IMG/VR virus record: IMGVR_UViG_3300031754_000001
Coordinates: 1-64,000 of that record
From: a virus
DNA: 64,000 nucleotides
Direction: 5' to 3' (one strand)
A program made the translations under genes and the position numbers. This document shows, one piece after another, positions 16,416-24,971 of the stretch (positions within the stretch are counted from its first letter, which is position 1; each line of letters opens with the position of its first letter). The notes beneath the pieces were generated by a model, which was not told where the DNA came from, did no database searches, and worked only from the letters and a program-made list of their open reading frames with translations.

Positions 16416-16607
16416 ATGCGCGCCGCGATCATTCTTGCCTTCCTGCTCGCTACTGCCGTCCGGTCTGATGTCGCCCGCCAGTACGCGCCCGGCACCGAGC
16501 CCGCCAAGGGCGGTCAGGACCTGAGCAAGCAGTACGCGCCCGGCAAGGAACTCGCCCACAACGGCAACCAGCACCTGGCGCACAACTACGGGGATACCGC
16601 CAAGTGA
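16416..16607 (+). CDS. small secreted or membrane-anchored protein with duplicated motif
   Basis: 63 residues. A hydrophobic N-terminus (MRAAIILAFLLATAV) resembles a signal peptide. After it, RQYAPGTEPAKGGQD and KQYAPGKELAHNGNQ are two copies of a QYAPGxEx motif. The stop overlaps the GTG of the next gene. Function unknown. Confidence 0.5.
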   Translation: MRAAIILAFLLATAVRSDVARQYAPGTEPAKGGQDLSKQYAPGKELAHNGNQHLAHNYGDTAK

Positions 16608-16789
16608 CTGCGGTCCTGGCTACCGGGTTCTCCGTCAGCGGCGTGCACGGTTTCCTGGTCCTGATCGCGTTCCTGCTGTTCGCGGTGGCCGCCATCATCG
16701 CGTGGGTCGTGACGCCGCGGGCCATCTGGGCCACGTTCGTCTCGGCCGGGCTGGCCCTGGTCACGCTGGCCATGCTGATCACCGGGTAG
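16604..16789 (+). CDS. two-span small membrane protein
   Basis: 61 residues, with GFLVLIAFLLFAVAAIIAWV and FVSAGLALVTLAMLI as two transmembrane helices joined by a TPRAIW turn. The size and topology are compatible with a holin-like or other small phage membrane protein, but there is no adjacent lysin to support that. Confidence 0.55.
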   Translation: MTAVLATGFSVSGVHGFLVLIAFLLFAVAAIIAWVVTPRAIWATFVSAGLALVTLAMLITG

Positions 16790-16793
16790 CGCC

Positions 16794-16886
16794 ATGACCC
16801 CCAGCATCGTCCGGAACGTCCACTACGTCAGCTACGGCACGCCAGGCGGCGGCACCTGGCACTGGCCGGAGCGGGTGCCGGGATGA
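16794..16886 (+). CDS. miniature (internally deleted) YVSYGTPGG / GGTWHWPE protein
   Basis: 30 residues: NVHYVSYGTPGG is followed directly by GTWHWPERVPG. From memory, full-length actinobacterial and phage relatives carry these two motifs at opposite ends of a protein of roughly 80-120 residues, with a beta-rich middle. Here the middle is missing, so this is either a minimal version or a deletion relic. The stop overlaps the next ATG. Confidence 0.45.
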   Translation: MTPSIVRNVHYVSYGTPGGGTWHWPERVPG

Positions 16887-17527
16887 CCGACGATCTCCGG
16901 CTGGCCCTGTTCGGCCTGTTCACGCCCGAGGGGTACCTGACCCCCGGCTACGGCGATCACTACCTGTTCTTCGTAGGCAGAGACGACGTGCACGGCATCC
17001 TGCTCGCGCTGCTCACGCACGAGACCATGGGCCTGAAGCTGAACATGTTCGGCTACGACGACGAGGACCTGAACGCCGCCATCCTGGACCTGATGAAGAA
17101 CCCGAACGTCGCCGTGCAGGGGACCCTGGACTCCTCCCAGGCCGGCGGGGTGCACGAGCGGGCGATCCTGGCCGCTGACGTCGCGGGCGACCCGGACTTC
17201 TACAACAGCTTCGTGGTCACCACTAGTGCCACGCACCAGATCAGTCATACCAAGGGCGGCGTGCTGGTCGCGCAGGGCCTGTGGTTCGAGGGCAGCACCA
17301 ACTGGTCATCCTCCGGTGAGGGCACCGGTATCAGGCTGGACCCGCACGCTGTCCCGCAGCCCGGTTACAAAGCACAAAATAACACATTGCTCGTGTCAGC
17401 CAATCCGGTAGGCCTTGCTCGGTTTAGTGCCCGTCTTGATACCGAGCACCTGACCGGGATCGCGCAGCGCGACAGGACGATCGCCAGCCCGCATCTGGTC
17501 CCGGGAGGAGCTGACAGTGGCGGATAA
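16883..17527 (+). CDS. phospholipase D-like protein
   Basis: 214 residues. ETMGLKLNMFGYDDEDLNAA fits the first strand-helix of PLD folds. ATHQISHTKGGVLVAQGLWF, followed by EGSTNWSSSGEG, carries a single HxK motif (His-Thr-Lys) and the downstream N/S residues of the PLD active site; the Asp after HKD is not obvious. PLD enzymes work as dimers of one motif each, cutting phosphodiester bonds in lipids or nucleic acids. A nuclease role is as likely as a lipase role. It overlaps the following GTG start. Confidence 0.7.
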   Translation: MTDDLRLALFGLFTPEGYLTPGYGDHYLFFVGRDDVHGILLALLTHETMGLKLNMFGYDDEDLNAAILDLMKNPNVAVQGTLDSSQAGGVHERAILAADVAGDPDFYNSFVVTTSATHQISHTKGGVLVAQGLWFEGSTNWSSSGEGTGIRLDPHAVPQPGYKAQNNTLLVSANPVGLARFSARLDTEHLTGIAQRDRTIASPHLVPGGADSGG

Positions 17528-18002
17528 GCTGCCGCTGCCGGTCATGCGGCAGGTCGCGCCGTACCCGGTGATCCTGGACGACCTGGTGCGTCAGCTGGAC
17601 TACCGGAGCCACATGGGCTGGAAGGTCTGGCTGGAGGGTGACTGCCAGCGGGACAAGCCCGGCCGTCATTCCGGCGAGTCGCGCGGCCTGACCCTGATCG
17701 TGCAGCGCCACGGCCCGGACTCCTACGATCACGGCCGCACTCTTACCGTCCATCACTATTTCCCGGTCCCGCCCGCCACGTTCGGCGAGGACTCCTGGAC
17801 GCGGTGGCTGTTCGACACGCTCGGCAAGGTCGATGACCACGAGCGGATGGAAGACTTCGTGATCGCCGGCCGCCGTCCTTTCGCGCCTGTCCATAAGCCG
17901 GGTCACGATCCTTACATCGTTCACCAGATCGCTACCCGGGAGGACGCGGATACCGATTTCCGGGGCCGCCGGGTACATCCGGAGGAGCCTGTTACCACTT
18001 GA
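17517..18002 (+). CDS. hypothetical protein common in actinophages
   Basis: 161 residues. HHYFPVPPATFGEDSWTRWL followed by FDTLGKVDDHERMEDF is a pattern I associate with a conserved phage protein of unknown function that has the form VxHxFPVPxATxxxxSWxRWLFD. The C-terminus is polar. It is probably a head or tail accessory protein. Confidence 0.6.
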   Translation: MADKLPLPVMRQVAPYPVILDDLVRQLDYRSHMGWKVWLEGDCQRDKPGRHSGESRGLTLIVQRHGPDSYDHGRTLTVHHYFPVPPATFGEDSWTRWLFDTLGKVDDHERMEDFVIAGRRPFAPVHKPGHDPYIVHQIATREDADTDFRGRRVHPEEPVTT

Positions 18003-18054
18003 CCGTTCCCGCTGCTCCAGACCCCGGCAGCCCCCGCTCTATAAGGGGGACCCC

Positions 18055-18192
18055 GTGGCCTACTGCAATCGCTGCGGAGCGTACGCCAGCCTCGACCAGG
18101 CCGCTATGTGCAGCCGGTGCCGTCATGACTGGCAGCCGGAACTGCCCGCACCCGCTGACCTGGGACACAGCAAGCCGGTCCTGGCGGGCTAG
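18055..18192 (+). CDS. 45-residue zinc-ribbon protein
   Basis: GTG start; AYCNRCGAYASLDQAAMCSR continues into CRHDW and gives a CxxC-(13)-CxxC zinc knuckle, followed by a Pro/Ala tail. Too short for a domain call beyond metal binding. Confidence 0.5.
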   Translation: MAYCNRCGAYASLDQAAMCSRCRHDWQPELPAPADLGHSKPVLAG

Positions 18193-18201
18193 AGTACGGG
18201 G

Positions 18202-18720
18202 ATGACCCGGTTCCGGGATACGCTCGGGAGCTGGCGGGCCGAGTACTCCCGGCACCCCTGGCTCGCGCTAGCCGGGCTGTTCCTGATCCTCGCCTCGCTC
18301 GGCGCTGCCGGGGCTAAGTTCGCCGGGGTAATCCAGGCGGGACACGGGATCCCGGCAGGCCCGGTCACCGGCAGCCCGTCACTGCCGGGCAAGGGGCAGG
18401 GAACCAAGCCGCTGCCGCTGGTCCGGACTAGCAGCAGCAGCAGTACCGTCCCGCTCCCCAGCCGGATGATGCCGCGCCGCCCGTCACCTTCCTCATTTCC
18501 GGCCTCGCTGTCTCCTGTCCGGGCATCACCGGTTCCGTCACCCGTCACATCCGCGTTCTCAACTGCGCCCGCGTCCTCAACCGCGCCCGCGTCCTCAACC
18601 GCGCCCGCGACCTCGCCGCCGGCCAGCACCGTGCCCCCGGCCAGCACCGTGCCCCCGGCTACGCCCCCGGTCACGCCCGCGACTTCAATAGCGGCCGGAA
18701 TCATGACGTCCGGTCGCTGA
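18202..18720 (+). CDS. membrane-anchored Ser/Thr/Pro-rich protein
   Basis: 172 residues. One membrane span near residues 20-45 (WLALAGLFLILASLGAAG) is followed by about 120 residues of S, T, P and A, including tandem STAPASSTAPASS repeats and STVPPASTVPPAT. That architecture suits a cell-surface stalk. The repeats may vary in copy number. Function unknown. Confidence 0.55.
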   Translation: MTRFRDTLGSWRAEYSRHPWLALAGLFLILASLGAAGAKFAGVIQAGHGIPAGPVTGSPSLPGKGQGTKPLPLVRTSSSSSTVPLPSRMMPRRPSPSSFPASLSPVRASPVPSPVTSAFSTAPASSTAPASSTAPATSPPASTVPPASTVPPATPPVTPATSIAAGIMTSGR

Positions 18721-18726
18721 TCCGGA

Positions 18727-18805
18727 TACGCTAGGCGCATCGGTACCCGCGGCCGGGCAGGAGCCGGAGCCGGGAACCTCCACTCTCGCTGCCCGGAGGT
18801 TCCTC
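18727..18805 (+). promoter_or_regulatory. promoter and SD-sequestering hairpin of the epimerase gene
   Basis: TACGCT -10, then GGAGCCGGG 34 bases later. GGAACCTCC pairs perfectly over 9 bp with GGAGGTTCC, which contains the GGAGG ribosome site and ends two bases before the GTG start. Confidence 0.6.
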
Positions 18806-19780
18806 GTGACGCGTTACCTGGTGACCGGCGGTGCCGGGTTCATTGGCTCGGCCCTGGTCAGGAGGTTGCACGAGGATGGCCATCAGGTCACCGTGCTGGA
18901 CGACTTCTCCCGGGGTCGTCCCCAGCGGGTGACAGGCTTCGCCGGGGTCATGACCGGGGACATCCGCGATCCCGGCACCGTGCAGGCCGCCATGCAGGGC
19001 TGCGAATCCGTGATTCACCTGGCGTACATCCAGGGCACCCAGACGTTCTACGCGGAGCCCAGGCTGATTCTCGACGTGGCCCTGCGCGGTATCCTCAACG
19101 TGCTGGAAGCCTGCCGGGAGACCGGCTGCCGGGAGCTGCTGCTGGTATCCAGCTCCGAGGCGTACGAGACGCCCCCGGTGTACCCGACGCCGGAGGACGT
19201 GCCGCTCGCCGTACCGGACCCGCTGAACCCCCGGTACTCCTATGGCGGCGGGAAGATCGCCTCCGAGCTGGCTGCCCTCGCCTGGCAGCGGACCGGGATC
19301 CTGGACCGGCTGATCATCGCCCGGCCGCACAACATCTACGGCCCTGATATGGGCACCCATCACGTGATTCCCGAGTTCTGTGAGCGGATGAACCAGCTGA
19401 CTAGGCGGCGGGATGCTGACATGTTCTGGAAGGACCCGATTCCGTTTCCGATCCAGGGCAGCGGGCAGGAAACCCGGTCGTTCTGCTACGTCGATGACTG
19501 CACCGAGCAGTTCACGACCCTGCTGGCGAAGGCACCCCGCGGCGCGGAAATCTATCATGTTGGCACGATGGAGGAGCGGACTGTTGCCGGCGTCGCGCAC
19601 GCCATCGCCGCCTGCTATGGCCGGGAGATCAAGATCGAGCCGGGCATCCTGCCGGAGGGCAGTCCGTCACGGCGGCTACCCGACACCGGTAAACTCACCG
19701 CGCTGGGCTACGGCGGCCCGCGGGTCAGCTTCGAGGCCGGCGTGGCCCGCACCGCCGGCTGGTACCGGGCTCATGGCTAG
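18806..19780 (+). CDS. NAD-dependent epimerase/dehydratase (extended SDR, GalE-like)
   Basis: 324 residues. The Rossmann motif TGGAGFIGSALVRRLHEDG is at residues 7-25, VTVLDDFSRG binds the adenosine ribose, and VSSSEAYETPP plus YSYGGGKIASE provide the catalytic Ser and YxxxK. Family members epimerise or dehydrate nucleotide-activated sugars. It begins a sugar cassette with a C-methyltransferase and glycosyltransferases, so it probably makes the sugar donor. The substrate cannot be read from the sequence. Confidence 0.88.
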   Translation: MTRYLVTGGAGFIGSALVRRLHEDGHQVTVLDDFSRGRPQRVTGFAGVMTGDIRDPGTVQAAMQGCESVIHLAYIQGTQTFYAEPRLILDVALRGILNVLEACRETGCRELLLVSSSEAYETPPVYPTPEDVPLAVPDPLNPRYSYGGGKIASELAALAWQRTGILDRLIIARPHNIYGPDMGTHHVIPEFCERMNQLTRRRDADMFWKDPIPFPIQGSGQETRSFCYVDDCTEQFTTLLAKAPRGAEIYHVGTMEERTVAGVAHAIAACYGREIKIEPGILPEGSPSRRLPDTGKLTALGYGGPRVSFEAGVARTAGWYRAHG

Positions 19781-19949
19781 GGCGGTCATTCCGCGCCGGG
19801 CGCTGCCGTTCAGGACGCGCGTGCGGCTGCGGCTTGCCCGGTGCGTGGATGACGTGGCGTACTGGCTCGTCTGCCATGATCACTGCACTGCGGCTGAGCG
19901 ACTATGGAAGTTCTGCGGGATGTGGAAATTATGCCCGAGATCCCGGTAA
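19773..19949 (+). CDS. small basic Cys/Trp-rich protein
   Basis: 58 residues starting within the end of the epimerase gene: a basic helix (RTRVRLRLARCVDDVAYWLV) then CHDHCTAAERLWKFCGMW. It overlaps the next gene start by about 45 bases, so its reality rests on the coupled layout only. Confidence 0.35.
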   Translation: MARAVIPRRALPFRTRVRLRLARCVDDVAYWLVCHDHCTAAERLWKFCGMWKLCPRSR

Positions 19950-21193
19950 GGCGCCGATCGCCGGCTGAAGTCAGGGAACGCCTTCTCGCGGCGGGTTTCC
20001 CCGGAGATCTCGCCAGGGAGGTGACCATGCCCGAGGGTCCAGTCCTGGCTTGCGGCTCCTGCGGTTCCGGGCCGCTGGAACCCGTGCTGGACCTGGGACC
20101 GCAGCCGCTGCCGCAGGCGATGCCGGGCCGGGCCGGGCTGGTGAAATACCCGCTGCGACTGGTGCAGTGCCCGCAGTGCACGCTGGTTCAGCTCGATTAC
20201 ATCGTCTCGCAGCACGAGCTGTTCCCGGCGGATTACCCGTACGCCACCGGGAACACGAAGGCGCTCCGGGTTCATTTCGACCAGCTGGCGGGAGAAGTCA
20301 CTGCCATGATCGGGCACGAGGACCTGGTGGTGGACATCGGCGCGAACGACGGCACGTTCCTCGGCCTGGTGCACCAGGAATGGCTGCGCGAGGACCGCAC
20401 CCGGTTCCGGCCGCGGGTACTGGCCATCGAGCCGACGAACCAGGCGCGCAAGTGCAGGCAGGCCGGGATCGGGGTTGTGCAGGACTATTTCACCGCCGCG
20501 CTCGCCGCCAGGATCAGGCAGGACCACGGGACGGCGAAGGTGATCGTCACGGCGAACACCTTCGGGCACGTCCCGGATCCGCACGACTTCCTGGATGGCG
20601 TGACGGAGCTGCTGGCCGGGGACGGCACGCTCATCATCGACAACCAGGACTGGCACAACGTCGTCAACGACCTGCAGATCGACACGATCTACCACGAGCA
20701 CCTGCGGTACTACTCCCCCGCGTCCCTGTCGCACCTGCTCGCGCGGCACGGCCTGCTGGTGACCAGCCTGACGCGGATCGCGATGCACGGCGGGTCGTTC
20801 CGCGCGATCGCGGTCCGGGAGAAGCCCGGCCTGGCGGTGCGGGCCATCCAGCTGGCCGCCCGGCTGAACGAGCTGCTGAGCGAGGCAGCGAAAGCCGGCC
20901 CCGTTTACGCGATCGGGGCACCTACCCGGGCGACGTCGCTGGTCAACTACGCGGGCCTGGGCAAGTACCTGTACCGCGCCTGCGAGATCGCGGGCAGCGA
21001 GAAGATCGGCGCGGTCATCCCCGGTACCACGGTGCCAATCGTGGATGAGCAGGCCTTGTTTGGCAACCAGCCGCCGTACGCCCTGCTGCTCGCCTGGGAC
21101 CTGTATACCGATATCATCCCGAAACTCCGCGCGAACGGGTACAACGGGAAGATCATCATCCCGCTGCCCGAGCCCAGGATTTTCCATGGCTGA
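19904..21193 (+). CDS. NDP-sugar C-methyltransferase (TylCIII/TcaB9 family)
   Basis: 429 residues. An N-terminal zinc-binding domain (CGSCGSGPLEPVLDLGPQPL and LVQCPQCTLVQLDYIV) is followed by a SAM-binding core (LVVDIGANDGTFL) and the family signature TIYHEHLRYYS, whose Glu-His pair is catalytic in NDP-sugar C-3 methyltransferases. A C-terminal Rossmann-like domain (YAIGAPTRATSLVNYAGLG) completes the three-domain layout. The enzyme adds a methyl group to carbon 3 of a keto-deoxysugar. It sits directly after the epimerase. An ATG at 19931 is an alternative start. Confidence 0.9.
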   Translation: MEVLRDVEIMPEIPVRRRSPAEVRERLLAAGFPGDLAREVTMPEGPVLACGSCGSGPLEPVLDLGPQPLPQAMPGRAGLVKYPLRLVQCPQCTLVQLDYIVSQHELFPADYPYATGNTKALRVHFDQLAGEVTAMIGHEDLVVDIGANDGTFLGLVHQEWLREDRTRFRPRVLAIEPTNQARKCRQAGIGVVQDYFTAALAARIRQDHGTAKVIVTANTFGHVPDPHDFLDGVTELLAGDGTLIIDNQDWHNVVNDLQIDTIYHEHLRYYSPASLSHLLARHGLLVTSLTRIAMHGGSFRAIAVREKPGLAVRAIQLAARLNELLSEAAKAGPVYAIGAPTRATSLVNYAGLGKYLYRACEIAGSEKIGAVIPGTTVPIVDEQALFGNQPPYALLLAWDLYTDIIPKLRANGYNGKIIIPLPEPRIFHG

Positions 21194-21551
21194 GACGGAG
21201 CTGGCCGCCGGAGTGCGCGGCCTGATGACCGAGCCCCGGCAGGTCACCGCTACCGCCCGGTTCCGCGGGAAGCCCGGCCGGGAAGCCGAAGCCGCTGCGG
21301 CCTGGGCGTTCGAGCTGACCTACTACTTCACCCGCGGAACCGGCGAGGCCCCGCGGGTGACCTATGCGGACGGCATCTACACCTGCACCGGGATCATGCA
21401 GACCACGTACCCGGGCGACCGCCTGGTCACCGACTTTACCCCGGATGAGCCGTGGTCGCTGGATTACGCGTCCGGCCATGACCGGCAGGCCATGCTCCGG
21501 GAGATGTACCCGGGACTCGGCATCTGGTATGACGGCAGGGATCATGGCTGA
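21186..21551 (+). CDS. hypothetical protein in the sugar cassette
   Basis: 121 residues overlapping both neighbours (start inside the methyltransferase end, stop inside the next start). It contains TYYFTRGTGEAPRVTYADG and ends PGLGIWYDGRDHG. It looks like a small alpha/beta protein; no family recognised. Confidence 0.55.
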   Translation: MAETELAAGVRGLMTEPRQVTATARFRGKPGREAEAAAAWAFELTYYFTRGTGEAPRVTYADGIYTCTGIMQTTYPGDRLVTDFTPDEPWSLDYASGHDRQAMLREMYPGLGIWYDGRDHG

Positions 21552-22257
21552 CGATGCGCTGGCCTGGCACCGGGAGCTGGAAGCCGAGTACGCCGCCCGG
21601 CTGGCTGAATGGTCTGACATCGCCGAGCAGATGCCGTTGTTGTATGCGGCGGCCCGCGGTTACGCCCGGCCGGTGATCGCTGAGCTGGGTACGCGCACGG
21701 GCCAGTCCACGGCCGCGCTGCTCGCCGGGGCCAGTGCCAGCGGCGGCCACGTCTGGAGCGTGGACTGCGGCCCGGTCACGGTGCCATCCTGGTGGATCAC
21801 GACCGGGCTGTGGTCGTTCCTGCCCGCCGATGACCTGAGCGACGAGGCGGCCCGGTGGCTGCCCGCGGAGCTGGACATCCTGTTCATCGACACGTCGCAC
21901 CTGTACGAGCGCACGCTGGACGAGCTGCACTGGTACGCGCCGCGGGTCCGGCCCGGCGGGACGGTGTTCTGCCACGATCCGGAGCTGAGGCGGGACGACC
22001 CTGTGATGGACGATCCCGTAACCGGCGATCAGTGGCTCCGCGCTGCCGCTGCCGGGCCGGAATACCCGGTTGCCGCCGCGCTCGACACGTACTGCGCGGA
22101 GACGGGCCTGACCTGGGAACGGCAGGTGCAGCAGCACACGCCAGTCGCCTACCAGCCGTTCTACGGCCTGGGCACGATCAGGATCCCGGTGGCGCGGTCA
22201 GCGATAGATGCCTGCCAGGAAGCGCCTGACGAGATTCATTACCTGGCTGGTGACTGA
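21544..22257 (+). CDS. class I SAM-dependent methyltransferase
   Basis: 237 residues. VIAELGTRTGQSTAALLAGA is motif I for SAM binding. LDILFIDTSHLYERTLDELH and YAPRVRPGGTVFCHDPE match the Methyltransf_24 family, which modifies sugars and small molecules. It is embedded between the C-methyltransferase and a glycosyltransferase, so a sugar O-methyltransferase is a reasonable inference. Confidence 0.8.
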   Translation: MADDALAWHRELEAEYAARLAEWSDIAEQMPLLYAAARGYARPVIAELGTRTGQSTAALLAGASASGGHVWSVDCGPVTVPSWWITTGLWSFLPADDLSDEAARWLPAELDILFIDTSHLYERTLDELHWYAPRVRPGGTVFCHDPELRRDDPVMDDPVTGDQWLRAAAAGPEYPVAAALDTYCAETGLTWERQVQQHTPVAYQPFYGLGTIRIPVARSAIDACQEAPDEIHYLAGD

Positions 22258-22259
22258 CT

Positions 22260-22973
22260 ATGCGCGAGACTGCCGATTCGATCTGGCTGTGCCCGTCCCG
22301 GGGCAGGCCCGGTCAGGTCGCGGAACTGCGGGAAGCCTGGGATAAGGTGACCAGCCCGCAAGCGGCGCTGCTCGTCGCCGTTGATGCGGATGACCCGGAA
22401 CTGGATGCCTACCTGGCGGACGGCCCGGTGCGGGTGATTCCCCCGCTCGGATGGCTCGGCCCGATCCTGAACAGGCTGGCCCCCGGTTACGCCCCGCGGT
22501 ACGGTCACATCGGCTTCCTGGGCGATGATCACCGGCCGCGCACCCCGGGCTGGGACCGGCAGCTGGCCGGCGCCCTGCACGGGCGGCCCGGCGTGGCCTA
22601 CGGCAACGACCTGATCAAGAGCGGGGAGGTGGCCACCGCTGCCCTGATCTCCTCCCGGGTGATCACCGCGCTCGGCTACATGGTGCCGCCCGGGGACGAG
22701 GCGACGGGCCGGCCGCCGGTCCTGCACATGGACACGGATACGTTCTGGACTCAGCTGGGCCGGGACCTGGGCTGCCTGGAGTACCTGGATCACGTGATCA
22801 TCGAGCATATGCACCCGCTGGCCGGCAAGGGCATCCAGGACGCCGGCTACCACCGGGTGAACACCCCGGAACGGCACTATGCTGACCGGATGGCCTATCA
22901 GAGGTTCCTGGCGGAACGCTGGTACGGGCCGGAGGGGGACCTGGCCCGGCTGCGGGAGAAACTGGATGGCTGA
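22260..22973 (+). CDS. glycosyltransferase-like protein (GT-A fold)
   Basis: 237 residues. It starts SIWLCPSRGRPGQVAELREA, as in phage GT-A proteins that open with PSRGRP. YGHIGFLGDDHRPRTPGWDR supplies a DD metal site resembling DxD. MDTDTFWTQLGRDLG and EHMHP fit the acceptor half. It probably transfers a sugar from an NDP donor; the acceptor is unknown. Confidence 0.75.
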   Translation: MRETADSIWLCPSRGRPGQVAELREAWDKVTSPQAALLVAVDADDPELDAYLADGPVRVIPPLGWLGPILNRLAPGYAPRYGHIGFLGDDHRPRTPGWDRQLAGALHGRPGVAYGNDLIKSGEVATAALISSRVITALGYMVPPGDEATGRPPVLHMDTDTFWTQLGRDLGCLEYLDHVIIEHMHPLAGKGIQDAGYHRVNTPERHYADRMAYQRFLAERWYGPEGDLARLREKLDG

Positions 22974-23247
22974 CACGGCAAAACCGGGCCTGGACCCGAT
23001 CGGCTGGTTCATCGTCACGACGCACCAGCCGATCGGCCATGACAAGACCGCGGCGCTCATCGGCGCGCCGGCCGGGGACAAGAGCGAGTGCCTGATCTGC
23101 CAGTACGAGCAGTATCCCGGCGGCCGTGAGTACGATGCCTCGGGTATCCTGCTTGACCTGGCGGAACAGCGCGAGCTGAAGCGCCAGGCCGTCATCCGCG
23201 CGCTGGCTCCCCGCGATACGCCAGGACAGCCGGGAAGGCGGCCATGA
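22966..23247 (+). CDS. hypothetical 93-residue protein
   Basis: The ATG overlaps the end of the glycosyltransferase. It includes DPIGWFIVTTHQPIGHDKTA and a single CLIC pair (SECLICQYEQYPG). The C-terminus is basic. No family recognised. Confidence 0.5.
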   Translation: MADTAKPGLDPIGWFIVTTHQPIGHDKTAALIGAPAGDKSECLICQYEQYPGGREYDASGILLDLAEQRELKRQAVIRALAPRDTPGQPGRRP

Positions 23248-23531
23248 GCGAGGCCAGGGATATGCTCGACCGGTACCTGCAGCGAACCGGGCTGCGCCGG
23301 CCGGCAGACGCCGCCCAGCAGTTCCAGGTCACCCTGCTCCGGCAGTGGATCGGTCACCTGGACGAGGTGCTGGAGCAGAACCTGCCGGACCAGCCGTATT
23401 TCCGGCTCAAGATCATCCGGGAGTTCATGTACGGGGCTGTGCCGGCCGATGCCGAAGCAGAACTGCGCACGGCCATGCACGCGGACATGGCGTACTGGGC
23501 CGACCGCGCGGAACCGGAGGCCCGCACGTGA
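23244..23531 (+). CDS. hypothetical helical protein
   Basis: 95 residues, mostly helical and charged (MLDRYLQRTGLRRPADAAQQ, LLRQWIGHLDEVLEQNLPD). Start and stop overlap both neighbours (ATGA and GTGA), indicating translational coupling with the radical SAM gene. Confidence 0.55.
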   Translation: MSEARDMLDRYLQRTGLRRPADAAQQFQVTLLRQWIGHLDEVLEQNLPDQPYFRLKIIREFMYGAVPADAEAELRTAMHADMAYWADRAEPEART

Positions 23532-24802
23532 AACTGTCCCTGGTCAGCTGCCGGTCGCCGTTCCTGGACGATGACCGGATCTACCCGCCGCTCGGCCTGC
23601 TGTATCTTAAGTCGGCGGTCGCCGCGCAGGTCCCCGGCGCCGAGATCAGCGTCACGGACAGCTATGACCTGGACGACCTGTCCCAGTTTGCGGACGCCGA
23701 CGTCATCGGCATCTCCGTCATGACCCCCCAGCGGCGCGAGGCGGACCGGATCGCCGTCGCGGTCAAGGGCGCCTGGCCGGGCAAGACGGTGATCGCCGGC
23801 GGCCCGCACGTCCGGCATTACGGCACCGGGATGAAAGGCTGGCCCTGGGATTACCTGGCCGGCGGCGACGGAGAACGCGTGCTCCCGGCAATAATAAAGG
23901 GGGACCATGTTCCGTACCTGACGCACGATCAGGTGCCCCGCGCCGAGCTGGCGGCCATGCCCCGGCCGGACCGGCTCGGCGAGGCCGGCTTCCTGCGGAA
24001 CTACTCCTACACCCTGGCCGGCCTGGACTCGACCACCATGATGCTCGGCCGGGGCTGCCCGATGGCCTGCAAGTTTTGCGAGGACGCCCGCACCCTCACC
24101 CGGTGGACGTCCCTGGCCAACGCGGAAGCCGAGCTGGACGACATCGTGTCCCTCGGGTACAAGGGCGTGTACCTGTTTGATGACCTGTTCGCGATCAACC
24201 TGGGCAAGTGCCGGCCGTACCTGGACCTGCTGAAGGCCTCCGGGCTGAGATTCCGGTGCAACGTGCACGCCCGGTTCATGACGGCCGAGTTCGCCGCGGC
24301 GCTCGCCGACGCCGGGTGCGCGGAAGCCGCGTTCGGCGCGGAATCCGGCTCCCAGCGGATCCTCGACCGGATCGACAAGAAGACCACCGTCGCCCAGAAT
24401 TATGCGTGCGTCCGGCACTGCCGGGACCACGGCATCCTGGTGAAGGCGTTCGTCATGATCGGCCTGCCGGGCGAGACCCGGGAGACGATCGCCGAGACGG
24501 AGCGGTTCATCACCGGATCGGGGGTCGATGACGCCCAGATCGCCATCTACTACCCGTACAAGGGCACCATGCTCCGGCAGGAGATGGACGACGGGACCGC
24601 CGGGGACCTGCTGTTCACCGGGGAAGGGCTGGGTGCCTACGGGCAGAAGGACCTGGGTACCGACGCGGTGGTCCGCACTCCCGAGCTGTCCCCGGAGGAC
24701 CTGGTGGCCATCCGGGAGGAGCTGATCCGGACCTATAAGTTCCGGTCGCACACCGGCCCGCGCGACCATTTCTTCGACGGTCACCTGGCAGGGCAGGGAT
24801 GA
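23528..24802 (+). CDS. B12-binding-type radical SAM enzyme
   Basis: 424 residues from GTG. The N-terminal 150 residues form a B12-binding-like Rossmann domain (IYPPLGLLYLKSAVAAQVPG, DVIGISVMT, VIAGGPHVRHYG); the DxHxxG cobalamin ligand is not obvious. The radical SAM core has RGCPMACKFCEDA (CxxxCxxC for the 4Fe-4S cluster) and AFGAESGSQRILDRIDKKTT. B-class enzymes methylate or rearrange unactivated carbons. In this cassette it may alter a sugar or a peptide. Some phages use radical SAM enzymes for nucleobase modification, so that is an alternative. Confidence 0.88.
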   Translation: MKLSLVSCRSPFLDDDRIYPPLGLLYLKSAVAAQVPGAEISVTDSYDLDDLSQFADADVIGISVMTPQRREADRIAVAVKGAWPGKTVIAGGPHVRHYGTGMKGWPWDYLAGGDGERVLPAIIKGDHVPYLTHDQVPRAELAAMPRPDRLGEAGFLRNYSYTLAGLDSTTMMLGRGCPMACKFCEDARTLTRWTSLANAEAELDDIVSLGYKGVYLFDDLFAINLGKCRPYLDLLKASGLRFRCNVHARFMTAEFAAALADAGCAEAAFGAESGSQRILDRIDKKTTVAQNYACVRHCRDHGILVKAFVMIGLPGETRETIAETERFITGSGVDDAQIAIYYPYKGTMLRQEMDDGTAGDLLFTGEGLGAYGQKDLGTDAVVRTPELSPEDLVAIREELIRTYKFRSHTGPRDHFFDGHLAGQG

Positions 24803-24806
24803 CCGC

Positions 24807-24971
24807 GTGACCCGGCTCTGCAGGATCTGCGGGAACCTCCGCGAGCTGGCCGACGTCCCGTGGTGCGCCCGGTGCATCGGCCAGCTGCACAGCGCGATCT
24901 GCTCCAAGCCGTTCGGGCACCCGGGATCCTGCGATCCGGCCCCAGCTGTCGCCGGATGGGGAATGCCGTGA
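24807..24971 (+). CDS. 54-residue zinc-ribbon protein
   Basis: A GTG start gives RLCRICGNLRELADVPWCAR followed by CIGQLHSAIC: two CxxC pairs and further Cys/His. The stop overlaps the GTG of the following glycosyltransferase. Confidence 0.5.
   Translation: MTRLCRICGNLRELADVPWCARCIGQLHSAICSKPFGHPGSCDPAPAVAGWGMP

Noticed and set aside
16604-16789. Holin assignment
   Set aside because: Two membrane spans alone are not enough, and no endolysin gene lies nearby.
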